Origin: UBA10205 sp964373815
Lineage (GTDB): Archaea; Iainarchaeota; Iainarchaeia; Iainarchaeales; Iainarchaeaceae
NCBI GenBank assembly: GCA_964373815.1
Contig: CAYJWI010000001.1
Span: 16,286 to 80,285, forward strand
Reading direction: 5' to 3'
Length of the DNA: 64,000 nt
Under the pieces are notes generated by a model. The model searched no databases and was not told the DNA's origin. It saw nothing but the letters and a program-made list of their open reading frames with translations. Both the position numbers and the translations under genes were made by a program. Below are positions 48,377 to 57,052 of this stretch, one piece after another (positions within the stretch are counted from its first letter, which is position 1; each line of letters begins with the position of its first letter).

Positions 48377-49450
48377 TCACACCAGCACAACCATTTCCAT
48401 AATCTTTTCTGCAGGGAGGCTGAATTCCTTCGCGCGGCAAATCTTGCGGATGTTTGCGACTTCCTGCTCCTTTAGCAGGAGGAATCCCGCAATCGCGCCA
48501 AGTGAGAGCACGCTCGTCCGGAGGCCAGTGAGGGCTTTTTTCGCGATCCCTTTCTCTATTTCCACTTCCACCGGAATAAGGCTCCCTGTTTTCCTGAACT
48601 CCTCTAGCGCTTTCCCGATTTTGTAATTTTTCTCGAAAGCCTTCGCGGCTTCCTCGACGTTTTTCGCCGAAGCTGCCTGCATGAGGGAATCCCTTGTTAT
48701 GCTTCCGCCGCTTATGAGTAGTTCCGCAATCCTGTCCTCCTTCATGCCGGCCTTTTTCGCGCGCAGGACATTTGAAACATTCTTCAAATCGCCCTGCGCC
48801 TTTAGCATGTTGAGTATTATCCTCTCGTCCCCATAAGGGTTCCTGACAATCTGCGGGAGCTTCCTGTAGTAATACTCATCGAGGCTGGAAATAAGCGTGT
48901 TGATTTCCCGCTCCTTCCCGTACTTGCCCATTGCCTTCTCGAGCAGCGAGCCGTAAGGCGTTCCGCCGAGCTCCGCAACAGCTTCCTTTAGCCCTTTTGC
49001 ATCAAGCATGCGGTTCAGAAGTCCCTTTGAGAGCACCCCTGTTTCAGTGATGAGGCTTGCCGCAGTTTCCTTGCCCTCGCCGAGGTGCTTTGTGATGAGG
49101 ATTGTCTTGAGGTTTTCAATGTCGTATTTCTCGAACAGCTCATCCATTTTTTTTTGCGCATCCTTTGGCGTGAGAGCCCTGATTTTTTTCAGCAGCCTTG
49201 AAAAGTTCTTTGTGCACGCGAGCTCTATCTGGTCGGAAATGCTGCGCCCCTTCATCGCCGAGCCCACGAGATCCTGCCTGTAAGGTGTTTTCTCGAGCAG
49301 CGAATAAACTTCATCCGGGTTTTTCGCGTCCATCATAGCAACCGTCTCCTTTTCGGAGAGCAGCAGGCCCTTCATCGCCTTTACGCGCGCGTTCGCATAC
49401 CCAAAATTGATTGCCCTTTCGACAATCCCCGCCTCGTAAAGTATGCCCAT
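48377..49450 (-). CDS. atpC: A-type ATP synthase subunit C
   Basis: A 357-aa helical subunit connecting the central stalk to the membrane ring: GILYEAGIVERAINFGYANA, RVKAMKGLLLSEKE, DIENLKTILITKHLGEGK and YYYRKLPQIVRNPYGDERI. The start was set to ATG 49450, five bases after the atpE stop, with GAAGTGA upstream; the frame continues open further upstream. Confidence 0.92.
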   Translation of the reverse strand: MGILYEAGIVERAINFGYANARVKAMKGLLLSEKETVAMMDAKNPDEVYSLLEKTPYRQDLVGSAMKGRSISDQIELACTKNFSRLLKKIRALTPKDAQKKMDELFEKYDIENLKTILITKHLGEGKETAASLITETGVLSKGLLNRMLDAKGLKEAVAELGGTPYGSLLEKAMGKYGKEREINTLISSLDEYYYRKLPQIVRNPYGDERIILNMLKAQGDLKNVSNVLRAKKAGMKEDRIAELLISGGSITRDSLMQAASAKNVEEAAKAFEKNYKIGKALEEFRKTGSLIPVEVEIEKGIAKKALTGLRTSVLSLGAIAGFLLLKEQEVANIRKICRAKEFSLPAEKIMEMVVLV

Positions 49451-49454
49451 CAAA

Positions 49455-50027
49455 TCACTTCCCTTCCTTTGTGAGCGTGGAAAATATCGCGCTCTTTGCC
49501 TCTTCCTTCCCATTCTCGAAAATCGATTCAAGCGAGTTGTCTATTGTTATGCTGCCATCTTTGGTGCAAACTATAGCCCCGCCTGCGATGTCAGCGGGTT
49601 TCTGGGAGACGTTTTCCGAAAACTTTTTCGCGAGCTTCAAATCGGATGAATTCACGTTCACCATCGCCTTTTCCCCGAGCTCCTTTTCAGCGCCGGTTAT
49701 GAGCCTCTTCATCATTGCTTCATACTCATTTGTTTGCGTGACTTTGCGAAACTCATCCCACATTGCCGAAAGGGACTCTTCGAGGAGCCGGTTCCGTGCC
49801 TCGGTGACTGTTTTCTTCGCCTTTAGCTGGGCCGAGCTTATCCTCTCATTGCTCTCCGCCTCCGCTGCCAGCCTTGCCCTCTCCTTTGCCTCCGCCCTTA
49901 TTTTTGCGGAGGCTTCGGCTGCCTGTGCGAGGATTTCTTCCGCCTGCTTTTCGGCCTGCGAAACGATTTTGCGCGCCTCTGCGCTGCCTTCCGCGACAAG
50001 GCTTTTCTTCAGGTTTTCGAGTTCCAT
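49455..50027 (-). CDS. atpE: A-type ATP synthase subunit E
   Basis: A 190-aa peripheral-stalk subunit: a long N-terminal coiled coil (KKSLVAEGSAEARKIVSQAE, with Ala-rich EILAQAAEASAKIRAEAKER) and a C-terminal alpha/beta domain ending IAGGAIVCTKDGSITIDNSL. Typical order after subunit K; a 132-base spacer, which contains an internal TATA-like block (AGATATATTAGG), precedes it. Confidence 0.93.
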   Translation of the reverse strand: MELENLKKSLVAEGSAEARKIVSQAEKQAEEILAQAAEASAKIRAEAKERARLAAEAESNERISSAQLKAKKTVTEARNRLLEESLSAMWDEFRKVTQTNEYEAMMKRLITGAEKELGEKAMVNVNSSDLKLAKKFSENVSQKPADIAGGAIVCTKDGSITIDNSLESIFENGKEEAKSAIFSTLTKEGK

Positions 50028-50159
50028 TTTTCCAATCCGCCTAATTCAATTCTCTTTCTTGATACTTTTCCCTCTTGCGATTTTCTTCCCTAATATATCT
50101 CTTTTATTGTAATCCATTCTCCCTCAAAAAAAACGGGAGGACCTTAATTTTCCAACCCC

Positions 50160-50384
50160 TCACTTGAAGAGCAGGAGCAATGCCACGACAAAGCTGAATA
50201 TGATTATCGTCTCCGGTATTACGAGCCAGATTATCAGCTTTGATGCCATGTCCGGCTTTTCGGCTATGACGCCCACTGCGCTTGCACCGATTCCGGCCTG
50301 GGCCACCCCTGTCCCCAACGCGCCCCCGAGAATCGCAAGGCCAGCGCCTATAGCGGCCATTCCGGCAGTTTCAATAGCGACCAT
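50160..50384 (-). CDS. atpK: A-type ATP synthase rotor subunit K (c)
   Basis: A 74-aa two-helix proteolipid starting MVAIETAGMAAIGAGLAILG. The ion-binding Glu is E58 in the second helix (LVIPETIII); Q29 (GVAQAG) and T59 are also present, polar residues known from Na+-binding rotor sites. GGAGGTG stands nine bases before ATG 50384, inside the end of atpI. See the finding on ion specificity. Confidence 0.93.
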   Translation of the reverse strand: MVAIETAGMAAIGAGLAILGGALGTGVAQAGIGASAVGVIAEKPDMASKLIIWLVIPETIIIFSFVVALLLLFK

Positions 50385-50401
50385 TTTTCCACACCTCCTT
50401 T

Positions 50402-52306
50402 TCATTCCCTCAAATATTTTTTTTCAAGCTTGAAAGGCGCGAACTCCTTTCCCCCGCCCTCGTAAAACTTGGAATAGAACTCCACAAAATTGAGCCTTGC
50501 GCCCTGTATGAATGACTCGAACATCGCCAAAAAGGCGTTGAACAAATGGCCGCAAATGTAGAGTGGAAGCAAAAGTATTATTAAGAATCCCTTGTCGAGG
50601 GAGGGGAAAGCGAGCTCGTTTAGTATGAACGCAATCACCGTGCCCACAAGGCCCACCGCAAGTATCCTCGCGAATGAAAGCACGTTGCCCATGACGCTTG
50701 GTATCTCGATAAGGCCCATCGGCCCCTCCGCCTTGAGCATCGCGAGCAGTGAAATTCCCATGGCAACCCCGGCGGGAAGCGCGAAAGCCTGGGGGAACGC
50801 GTTGAACATCACAGTGCTCACAAGCACGCTCCCGGACGCAACTATCCCGAACCACCCTATCTTTGCGAGCGCGTGCTTTTTGTCGCCGTGCTTTGTCGCA
50901 TTCAGGAAACCGAGCAGGAATCCGGTGCAGACCGTAAGCAGGCCGAAAAGTATTGTCGCGGTGAGCAGGAACTGCACGTTGTGCAGCCTCTCAAGCCCGT
51001 GGTAGAGCGAGAAATTGTGCAGGCCGAAAAAGACTTCCGCGATTCTTTCGTGCGAAAACCCGGCGAACTCGTCAAAAATGAGCCCGAAGATTATTGTGGG
51101 GATAGCGCCCCACATCCAGATTATCGAAACCGGCTTTAGTATGCTCTGCTCGGGAACCCTCTTCATTATCGCCCTCGCTATGAGGAATGAAACTATCCCG
51201 TAAATGAAATCGCCAACCATCATGCCGTAAAAAATCGGGAAGAAAAAGAGGAAAACGAGCGTGGGGTCGAGTTCATTGCTCCTCGGCACTGAAACGTACT
51301 TTGTCATGAACTCGAAAGGGGCAAGCGCCTTCGAGTGCTCGAGCAATGTCGGCGCCTGCTCATGCCCCGCCTCCAGCTCCTTTGAGGAAAACTTCCTTAC
51401 CTCGATTTTTTTCCCGAAATTTTCCCCAACTATTTTTTCAAATTCATGGAAATTCCTTTCAGGCAGGTATGCCTCGAGCACGAACGTGTGCTCTGTGCTC
51501 CCAAGCATTGCCGCTGCGTTGGATTTTGCGACCTCCCCGCCAAGGCTTTCGCGCGCCGCGCCGATTTTTCCGTATTCCCTTGATGAAACCCCGCAAAGCC
51601 CTTTTGAAATGGCTTTTTTGCGCTCCGTAAGCTCCAAAATCCTCTTCTCTGCCTTAACCATTTCAGCTGAAGGCGTGGAACCCATTTCTGGGATAGTGAC
51701 CCTCTCAAAGCCCGCCTTCGAGAGTTCCTCGAGGGCGCCCTCCATGCTCTTCGGGTAGGCTACAAGCACCATTGAGGATGTCTTGGAGGCGCTTTTCTCG
51801 ACGAATTTCAATCCGGGCGCCTTTTCGAGGGCTTCAATTACCGCCTGCCTGTTCCTTCCGCTGACAAGGCCCGCGGCAACGCCTGCGGTCTGCGCCTTCA
51901 TTTTGGAAAAATCAGCGTCAAACCCTGAAAAGAGCCGTAGCCTTGACTTCAAATCCTTGAGCGACTCGATTTCGTTTCCAATCCCCTCAAGCTCCGCGTT
52001 TGCTTCCCCTATCCTCTTCTCCGCCTGCCTGAAATCCTTCGAGCCCAGGTATGCCGCCGCTTCCTTTTCCGTGATTTTTTTAGAAGACTGCCCGCCTTCA
52101 AGCGAGCCAGCAAGGGCCTCGAGCCTTAGGAGCTTTTCAACGGCCTCGTTGTGGCTTTCGAAGTTTTTTGCGTTCTGCATTTCGTGGCTGCTGAACCTCT
52201 TTATCTCCGCGCCGCCGAATTTTTCGAGGCAGTCGATTGCCTTCCGGATGCCGCTGCGAAGGCCTATCACCCTCACTTTGCACATCTTTGCGGGCCAGAA
52301 CATCAT
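50402..52306 (-). CDS. atpI: A-type ATP synthase subunit I (a)
   Basis: A 634-aa protein: soluble N-terminal half with coiled segments (1-330), then about seven membrane helices (FLFFFPIFYGMMVGDFIYGI, LVGTVIAFILNELAFPSLD, ICGHLFNAFLAMFESFIQGA). The conserved Arg region IQGARLNFVEFYSKFY closes the ion channel with the ring. M8 (MCKVRVIGL) is another possible start. Confidence 0.96.
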   Translation of the reverse strand: MMFWPAKMCKVRVIGLRSGIRKAIDCLEKFGGAEIKRFSSHEMQNAKNFESHNEAVEKLLRLEALAGSLEGGQSSKKITEKEAAAYLGSKDFRQAEKRIGEANAELEGIGNEIESLKDLKSRLRLFSGFDADFSKMKAQTAGVAAGLVSGRNRQAVIEALEKAPGLKFVEKSASKTSSMVLVAYPKSMEGALEELSKAGFERVTIPEMGSTPSAEMVKAEKRILELTERKKAISKGLCGVSSREYGKIGAARESLGGEVAKSNAAAMLGSTEHTFVLEAYLPERNFHEFEKIVGENFGKKIEVRKFSSKELEAGHEQAPTLLEHSKALAPFEFMTKYVSVPRSNELDPTLVFLFFFPIFYGMMVGDFIYGIVSFLIARAIMKRVPEQSILKPVSIIWMWGAIPTIIFGLIFDEFAGFSHERIAEVFFGLHNFSLYHGLERLHNVQFLLTATILFGLLTVCTGFLLGFLNATKHGDKKHALAKIGWFGIVASGSVLVSTVMFNAFPQAFALPAGVAMGISLLAMLKAEGPMGLIEIPSVMGNVLSFARILAVGLVGTVIAFILNELAFPSLDKGFLIILLLPLYICGHLFNAFLAMFESFIQGARLNFVEFYSKFYEGGGKEFAPFKLEKKYLRE

Positions 52307-52312
52307 ATTATT

Positions 52313-52630
52313 TCACTTCACAAGGTTTTCAACGCACTTCCTTATCGCCGCGGCCGGGACCTGCATGGCTGAAATCTTTTCCGCTTCCTTCATCGCCCTC
52401 GAAACAATCGCCTTCTCTTCCTTTTCGCTCTCTTCGCGTGCCTTCGAGAGTATTTCCCCCTCTATTTTTCCGCAATCGTCCTTCGCCTTTGCCACCCATC
52501 CCTTCGCCTTCGCCTCGGCGTCTGCTACTGTTTTCTCCGCGTTCTTTTTCGCGGACTCAAGTATTTTTTCCTTCTCCCTCTCCGCTTTCCTTATCCCCTC
52601 AAACTCTTCCACAAAGCCCTGTTCCTGCAT
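52313..52630 (-). CDS. atpH: A-type ATP synthase subunit H
   Basis: A 105-aa coiled-coil protein of the peripheral stalk (RKAEREKEKILESAKKNAEK, TVADAEAKAKGWVAKAKD) in the expected place before subunit I. The family is identified by length, composition and position more than by sequence. Its start abuts the stop of the 103-aa membrane-protein gene. Confidence 0.8.
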   Translation of the reverse strand: MQEQGFVEEFEGIRKAEREKEKILESAKKNAEKTVADAEAKAKGWVAKAKDDCGKIEGEILSKAREESEKEEKAIVSRAMKEAEKISAMQVPAAAIRKCVENLVK

Positions 52631-52942
52631 TCACTTCACCTTCCTTCTCTTCGCTTTCCTGGAAACGGCAATGCTCTCCATTGCAGCGGATGCGAATTTT
52701 GGTATAATGAAATACGAAGCCCCGAAAGCGATCGCGAGCAGGGCAAACGCCTGCTCTATGCTGAGAACGGAAAACTTCACCATTGCCACAAGGGCCAAAA
52801 AAAGCAGCAGGAAAAACGGGATTAGGTTGAGGAATGCGAATGCGAGCGAGAACCTCTTGATGTGGGCGAACTCGGTTTTTTTGAACGCCCTGGAGGGCTT
52901 TTTGCCAAGCTCCTTCCAGCCATAAAAAGTGTTTATTGCCAT
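52631..52942 (-). CDS. Membrane protein leading the ATP synthase operon
   Basis: A 103-aa protein with two membrane helices (about residues 31-53 and 62-82), a basic amphipathic N-terminus (MAINTFYGWKELGKKPSRAF) and a very basic C-terminus (RKAKRRKVK). It abuts atpH without a gap. The position recalls bacterial AtpI/AtpQ-type assembly factors, but no similarity can be claimed. Perhaps a ring assembly or ion-entry factor. Confidence 0.6.
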   Translation of the reverse strand: MAINTFYGWKELGKKPSRAFKKTEFAHIKRFSLAFAFLNLIPFFLLLFLALVAMVKFSVLSIEQAFALLAIAFGASYFIIPKFASAAMESIAVSRKAKRRKVK

Positions 52943-52974
52943 GAACTATCCAACCCTGAAATCCCCTTTGCCGC

Positions 52975-52994
52975 CCTTAAAGCACGCTTTAAGG
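52975..52994 (-). promoter_or_regulatory. 20-bp palindrome at the ATP synthase promoter
   Basis: CCTTAAAGC-AC-GCTTTAAGG, nine-base arms, contains TTTAA on both strands and lies 33-52 bp before ATG 52942. It may be the TATA element, an operator, or both. Another palindrome, TAGCTT-AAA-AAGCTA, is at 53040-53054. Nothing else is recognised in 52943-53182. Confidence 0.5.
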
Positions 52995-53182
52995 TTCACC
53001 AAGCTTTTTTTGCCTTGTACAATTAGATTGGGTGGGGGGTAGCTTAAAAAGCTATTCCTGGGTTGCTCTGCCAACTCCCCGATTCCGCTTTAATCCGTGC
53101 TTTACGGTAATTTTAAATGAATTAACACTGCAAGATGGATTAAATAAGGCAAAAAACCATGTAAACTGCAAGTGTCCTCTCC

Positions 53183-53827
53183 ATGCTTTCAAAACTCAGG
53201 GCCCAACTGCACTCATTTGTGAACATCGTCGCCTACCCTTTTGCGGGCATGCGCATAAACCCGAATATTTTCAGCATCTGTGCGGTTCCCCTTGCCATCC
53301 TTTCAGCATACCTTATTGTGCGCCAAGACTTCTACAACGCCTTCATCCTGGCTTTGCTCGCGGTTTCGGTCGACCTCTTCGACGGCGCCGTCGCCAGGCT
53401 GCAGAACAGGGAAACCCTTTTCGGGAATTACTTCGAGACCATGGTCGACAAAATGGTCGAAATAATACTTTTCATCGGCTGCGCATTCCTGTATCCAATC
53501 GCATCCGTGTGCGCACTGGGCTTCTCGATGCTCGCAAGCTATGCAAAGCCCCGCGCAGCATTGGTGATAATCACGGACAACCGCGACTGGCCAGCAGTGG
53601 GGGAGCACTCGGAGAGAATGCTCCTGCTGCTCGCAGGGCTCTTGCTCTCGTTTTTCGGTTTTTCCTTTGCGGGCTACCGCGCGCTCGAGCTTTGCCTCTG
53701 GGCAATCGCACTCCTCGCCCTGATAGGTTCTTGGCAGAGGATATTCTACGCGAAGAAACTCATTGCGGAAGCGGAGAGGAAGGGCGAAGCGCTGCCGTAT
53801 TTGAAAAAAAAGCCCCTCAAAAACTAA
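53183..53827 (+). CDS. CDP-alcohol phosphatidyltransferase
   Basis: A 214-aa membrane enzyme with the family signature in DLFDGAVARLQNRETLFGNY and FETMVDKMVE. The DGxxAR...G...D...D pattern has Glu (GNYFETMVD) in place of the third Asp. About six helices; the late part DWPAVGEHSERMLLL is typical of archaeal members. It makes an archaetidyl-type phospholipid headgroup link from a CDP-activated lipid; the headgroup is unknown. Its end overlaps hisD tail to tail by four bases. Confidence 0.85.
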   Translation: MLSKLRAQLHSFVNIVAYPFAGMRINPNIFSICAVPLAILSAYLIVRQDFYNAFILALLAVSVDLFDGAVARLQNRETLFGNYFETMVDKMVEIILFIGCAFLYPIASVCALGFSMLASYAKPRAALVIITDNRDWPAVGEHSERMLLLLAGLLLSFFGFSFAGYRALELCLWAIALLALIGSWQRIFYAKKLIAEAERKGEALPYLKKKPLKN

Positions 53828-55071
53828 ATCCGCAACCTTGCTTGGGCCGCTTTTTTGTGCGCTTCCAACCCCTCGATTTCCGCGAGCCTTGAGGCTATCC
53901 AGACCATCCCCTTCGAACCTTTCCTCGTCACTTTCTGCCAAGTGAGCACTTTTACGAAGTCTTTCACGGAAAGCCCGCCAGTGTAACGCGCAGCCCCATT
54001 AGTCGGCAGGACGTGGTTCGTTCCGCTGCAGTAATCGCCGAAGACTTCCCCGGAGTACTTGCCGATGAAAAGCGAGCCGTAATTATTCAGCCTGCCTGCC
54101 AGCTTCTCCGGCTCTCTCGTTTGCAGTTCTACGTGCTCGGGCGCCTTGCTGTTTGATATTTTTGCCGCCTCATCAAGGCTCCCTGCAAGTATTATCTCGC
54201 CGTTTTTGAGGGCCAGAGCAGCCGTTTCTCTCGTGCCGAGTTCTTTTAGCTGCACCTCAAGCTCGTAGTTTACTTTCTCTGCAAGCTCGCCCGATGTAGT
54301 AATCAAATACGGTTTGGCGTTTGTATCGTGCTCCGCCTGCGCCAGCAAATCAGCGGCAATAGTTTTCGCATTCCCAGTCCCATCTGCGATAATAAGCACT
54401 TCACTAGGGCCTGCAAGGAAATCTATCCCGGCCGCCCCGTAAACCTCTTTTTTTGCCGCCGTTACAAACTTGTTTCCCGGCCCTACTATCTTGTCAACTC
54501 TTGGAATTGTTTCGGTCCCGTAAGCCATGGCGGCAATTGCCTGCGCCCCGCCGACGTTAAAAATCCTGTCAACGCCGGCAATGTCCGCTGCAACGATTGT
54601 CACGGGCTTGATTTTAGGCGAACAGACGATAATTTCCTTCACCCCTGCGATTTTTGCAGGGATGGCGCACATCAGCGCCGTTGAAGGCAGCGGGTATCTG
54701 CCTCCCGGAACATAGCATCCTGCCTTTTCCACTGGCACTATTTTCTGCCCGAGTGTTACTCCGCTTCTTTTTACTGTAAAGTTTTTCATTCCCTTTGCCT
54801 GTTCTTTGGCAAAGCAGCGGATATTTTTTGCAGCTTTTCTGAGCGCATTAATGGTTTGCCTGTCCACTTGCCCGTATGAGCGCTTGATTTGTTTGCGGGT
54901 TATTTCAAATGACTTTAACTCTGCCCCGTCAAACCTCTTCGTATATTTGCCCACAGCAGCATCGCCATTTTTCCTGACATCGCGGATTATCCCGCGCACT
55001 AAATTTATTTCCTTTATTTCTTCATACCATGTATTTTCCACAGGCCGCCTGGCTGCTTTTACAATTTTCAT
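53824..55071 (-). CDS. hisD: Histidinol dehydrogenase
   Basis: A 415-aa enzyme for the last two steps (histidinol to histidine, using NAD+ and Zn). Signatures: VEKAGCYVPGGRYPLPSTAL, RIFNVGGAQAIAAMAYGTE, DFLAGPSEVLIIAD, AQAEHDTNAKPYLI, and YCSGTNHVLPTNG. Last gene of the six-gene histidine operon; its start overlaps the HisA-HisI-HisE gene (ATGA, 55068-55071). Confidence 0.97.
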   Translation of the reverse strand: MKIVKAARRPVENTWYEEIKEINLVRGIIRDVRKNGDAAVGKYTKRFDGAELKSFEITRKQIKRSYGQVDRQTINALRKAAKNIRCFAKEQAKGMKNFTVKRSGVTLGQKIVPVEKAGCYVPGGRYPLPSTALMCAIPAKIAGVKEIIVCSPKIKPVTIVAADIAGVDRIFNVGGAQAIAAMAYGTETIPRVDKIVGPGNKFVTAAKKEVYGAAGIDFLAGPSEVLIIADGTGNAKTIAADLLAQAEHDTNAKPYLITTSGELAEKVNYELEVQLKELGTRETAALALKNGEIILAGSLDEAAKISNSKAPEHVELQTREPEKLAGRLNNYGSLFIGKYSGEVFGDYCSGTNHVLPTNGAARYTGGLSVKDFVKVLTWQKVTRKGSKGMVWIASRLAEIEGLEAHKKAAQARLRI

Positions 55072-56291
55072 TTTCTTCTCCCCCGCAGTTCATTTTTGAC
55101 TTCGTTTATCGTTACCCCGTTCTTGGCCATGAGGACCATCACGAAATATGCGAGATCCGCAATTTCCCATACGAGGTTCGCCCTGTCCTTGTAATACACA
55201 ACTTCCATTGCCTCTTCCCAGATTTTGGATTTCAACAGCTTTTCATCCGAAGAAAGCTTGGAGGTGTAAGAGCCTACCTGCGGATTCCTTATCCTATCGG
55301 CAATAACCCCGTATAGGTCGCCAAAGCCGAACCCCTTTTCCCCAAAACAGGAGTAGCCGCCAATATGGCATGCGTTGCCTTCCTGTTTTACTGTAAAGAG
55401 CAGCGTATCCCTGTCGCAGTCGTATCTCACTTTTATTATTTGCTGAAAATTCCCAGAGGTTGCACCTTTCTCCCACAGTTTTCCCCTCGACCTGCTGTAG
55501 TAATTCGCCTTTCCGGATTCAAAGGTATTCGAGAGGGATTGCTTGCTGGAAAACGCCATCATCAGGATTTGCCCGCAATCGTCCTGCACTATTGTGGGCA
55601 CGAGCCCTTGGTTTTTCCCGAAATCGAGAAGGGAAATGAACGCCTCCGAAAGTTTTATTTTGCCAGTGTAGAGGGCCATTCCAACCTGTGAATTGAACCC
55701 TTCCTCTTCAAGTATTTTTATTTCCTCAATTGACGCAATCCCGCCTGCAAAAGTCACCTTGTTATTAGTGGCTTTCTTGAGCTGTGCAATAAGCCCCGTG
55801 TCCAGCCCGGCGAGCAGGCCTTCCCTGTCTACATTCGTGAAGAGGAATTCGCTGCAGTAGGGCTCCAGCTTTTTCATTTGTTCTAATGGGTTTTTGCCAG
55901 TGGACTTGGCCCAGCCTTCTGTTACGACCGAATTGTTTTTCGTGTCAAGTGCAACAATCACTTTCTCTTTGGGCAAGGCTGCGAGGAAATCCGGGGCGGC
56001 TTTTGTCCCGATAATTATTTTTTTTGCGCCGGCTTTGAGCATTTCCATTGCCTTCCCGGCGCTTCTGATGCCGCCGCCCACCCTGCAGTCGGCCATTTTA
56101 CAAAGCTCTTTTACAAGAGCGGAATTATCCCCCGTGCCCAAGGCTGCGTCGAGGTCTATTACCGCTATTTCCCCGTATTTCCGGAACTCCCTGGCGAGGC
56201 TTTGCACATCATCCACTTCGAGGGCTTTTTCCTTCCCCTGCCGGAGCTGCACTGCCTTGCCTCCCATAATATCAATGCTTGGAATTATCAT
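55068..56291 (-). CDS. hisA-hisIE: HisA-HisI-HisE trifunctional histidine enzyme
   Basis: One 407-aa chain with three domains. Residues 1-222: HisA barrel (SIDIMGGKAVQLRQG, VGGGIRSAGK, VALDTKNNS, FTNVDREG, FAGGI). Residues 223-318: HisI cyclohydrolase (SSKQSLSNTFESGKANYYSR, SRGKLWEKG; Zn cysteines C292, C308, C315). Residues 320-407: HisE pyrophosphohydrolase (KLLKSKIWEEAMEVVYYKDR, NLVWEIADLAYF). Together they do steps 2, 3 and 4 (PR-ATP to PRFAR). HisIE fusions are common, but joining HisA in front is unusual. Coupled to hisF by ATGA. Confidence 0.95.
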   Translation of the reverse strand: MIIPSIDIMGGKAVQLRQGKEKALEVDDVQSLAREFRKYGEIAVIDLDAALGTGDNSALVKELCKMADCRVGGGIRSAGKAMEMLKAGAKKIIIGTKAAPDFLAALPKEKVIVALDTKNNSVVTEGWAKSTGKNPLEQMKKLEPYCSEFLFTNVDREGLLAGLDTGLIAQLKKATNNKVTFAGGIASIEEIKILEEEGFNSQVGMALYTGKIKLSEAFISLLDFGKNQGLVPTIVQDDCGQILMMAFSSKQSLSNTFESGKANYYSRSRGKLWEKGATSGNFQQIIKVRYDCDRDTLLFTVKQEGNACHIGGYSCFGEKGFGFGDLYGVIADRIRNPQVGSYTSKLSSDEKLLKSKIWEEAMEVVYYKDRANLVWEIADLAYFVMVLMAKNGVTINEVKNELRGRRK

Positions 56292-57052
56292 AACCTAACC
56301 TCCACCCCATTGTTTTTGAGAAATTCTTTAGTCTCCCTTATGGTGTATTTGTTGTAATGGTAAATGGAAGCGGCAAGCGCGGCATCCGCCTTCCCTTCCT
56401 TGAATACTTCCAGTATGTCTTCCAATTTCCCCGCCCCGCCAGAAGCTATGACAGGTATTCCGACCCCTTCTGAAACTTTTCTTGTCAGTTCAATGTCATA
56501 CCCTTTCTTTGTCCCGTCTGCATCAATTGAGGTGAGGAGTATTTCCCCCGCCCCGAGGCGTTCCGCCTTTTTTGCCCACTCAATTGCATCGAGTCCGGTT
56601 GGCTTCTTTCCGGATTCAATGAACACCTTCCATTTGCCGCCTATTTTTCTGGCATCTATTGCGACCACTATGCACTGCCTGCCGAACCTCCCCGAAGCCT
56701 TCTTTATGAGTTGTGGATTTGTTACCGCCGCCGTATTGATTGAAACCTTGTCGGCCCCGGCCTTGAGCAGGTTGCGGATGTCCAAGATGCCGCTTATGCC
56801 TCCGCCGACCGTGAACGGTATGAAAATTTCCCGGCTCACTTTTTCCACAAGTTCCTTGGCGGTTTTCCTCTTCTCATCGGATGCACTGATGTCGAGGAAA
56901 ACAAGCTCGTCCGCCCCGGCTTCATAATATTTCCCCGCGAGCTCTATCGCGCCGCCTGCGAATTGCAGCCCGCCGAAGTTTTTTCCTTTCACTACCTTTG
57001 AATCTTTCACGTCAAGGCATGGGATTATCCTTTTTGTCAGCACTCCATCCAC
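56288..57052 (-). CDS. hisF: Imidazole glycerol-phosphate synthase cyclase subunit
   Basis: A 254-aa TIM barrel: KRIIPCLDVKDSKVVKGKNF with the catalytic Asp, VVAIDARKIGGKWKVF with the second, GEILLTSIDADGTKKGYD, VIASGGAGK and AASIYHYNKYTI. With HisH it makes IGP and AICAR from PRFAR. 16-base overlap with hisH. Confidence 0.97.
   Translation of the reverse strand: MDGVLTKRIIPCLDVKDSKVVKGKNFGGLQFAGGAIELAGKYYEAGADELVFLDISASDEKRKTAKELVEKVSREIFIPFTVGGGISGILDIRNLLKAGADKVSINTAAVTNPQLIKKASGRFGRQCIVVAIDARKIGGKWKVFIESGKKPTGLDAIEWAKKAERLGAGEILLTSIDADGTKKGYDIELTRKVSEGVGIPVIASGGAGKLEDILEVFKEGKADAALAASIYHYNKYTIRETKEFLKNNGVEVRL

Noticed and set aside
49451..49531. Upstream extension of subunit C
   Set aside because: It would overlap the end of atpE and adds non-conserved basic residues; ATG 49450 fits the family start.
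53032..53941. Overlapping frames on both strands across the CDP-alcohol transferase gene
   Set aside because: Arg/Pro-rich shadow products without motifs; the 53183 frame carries the enzyme signature.
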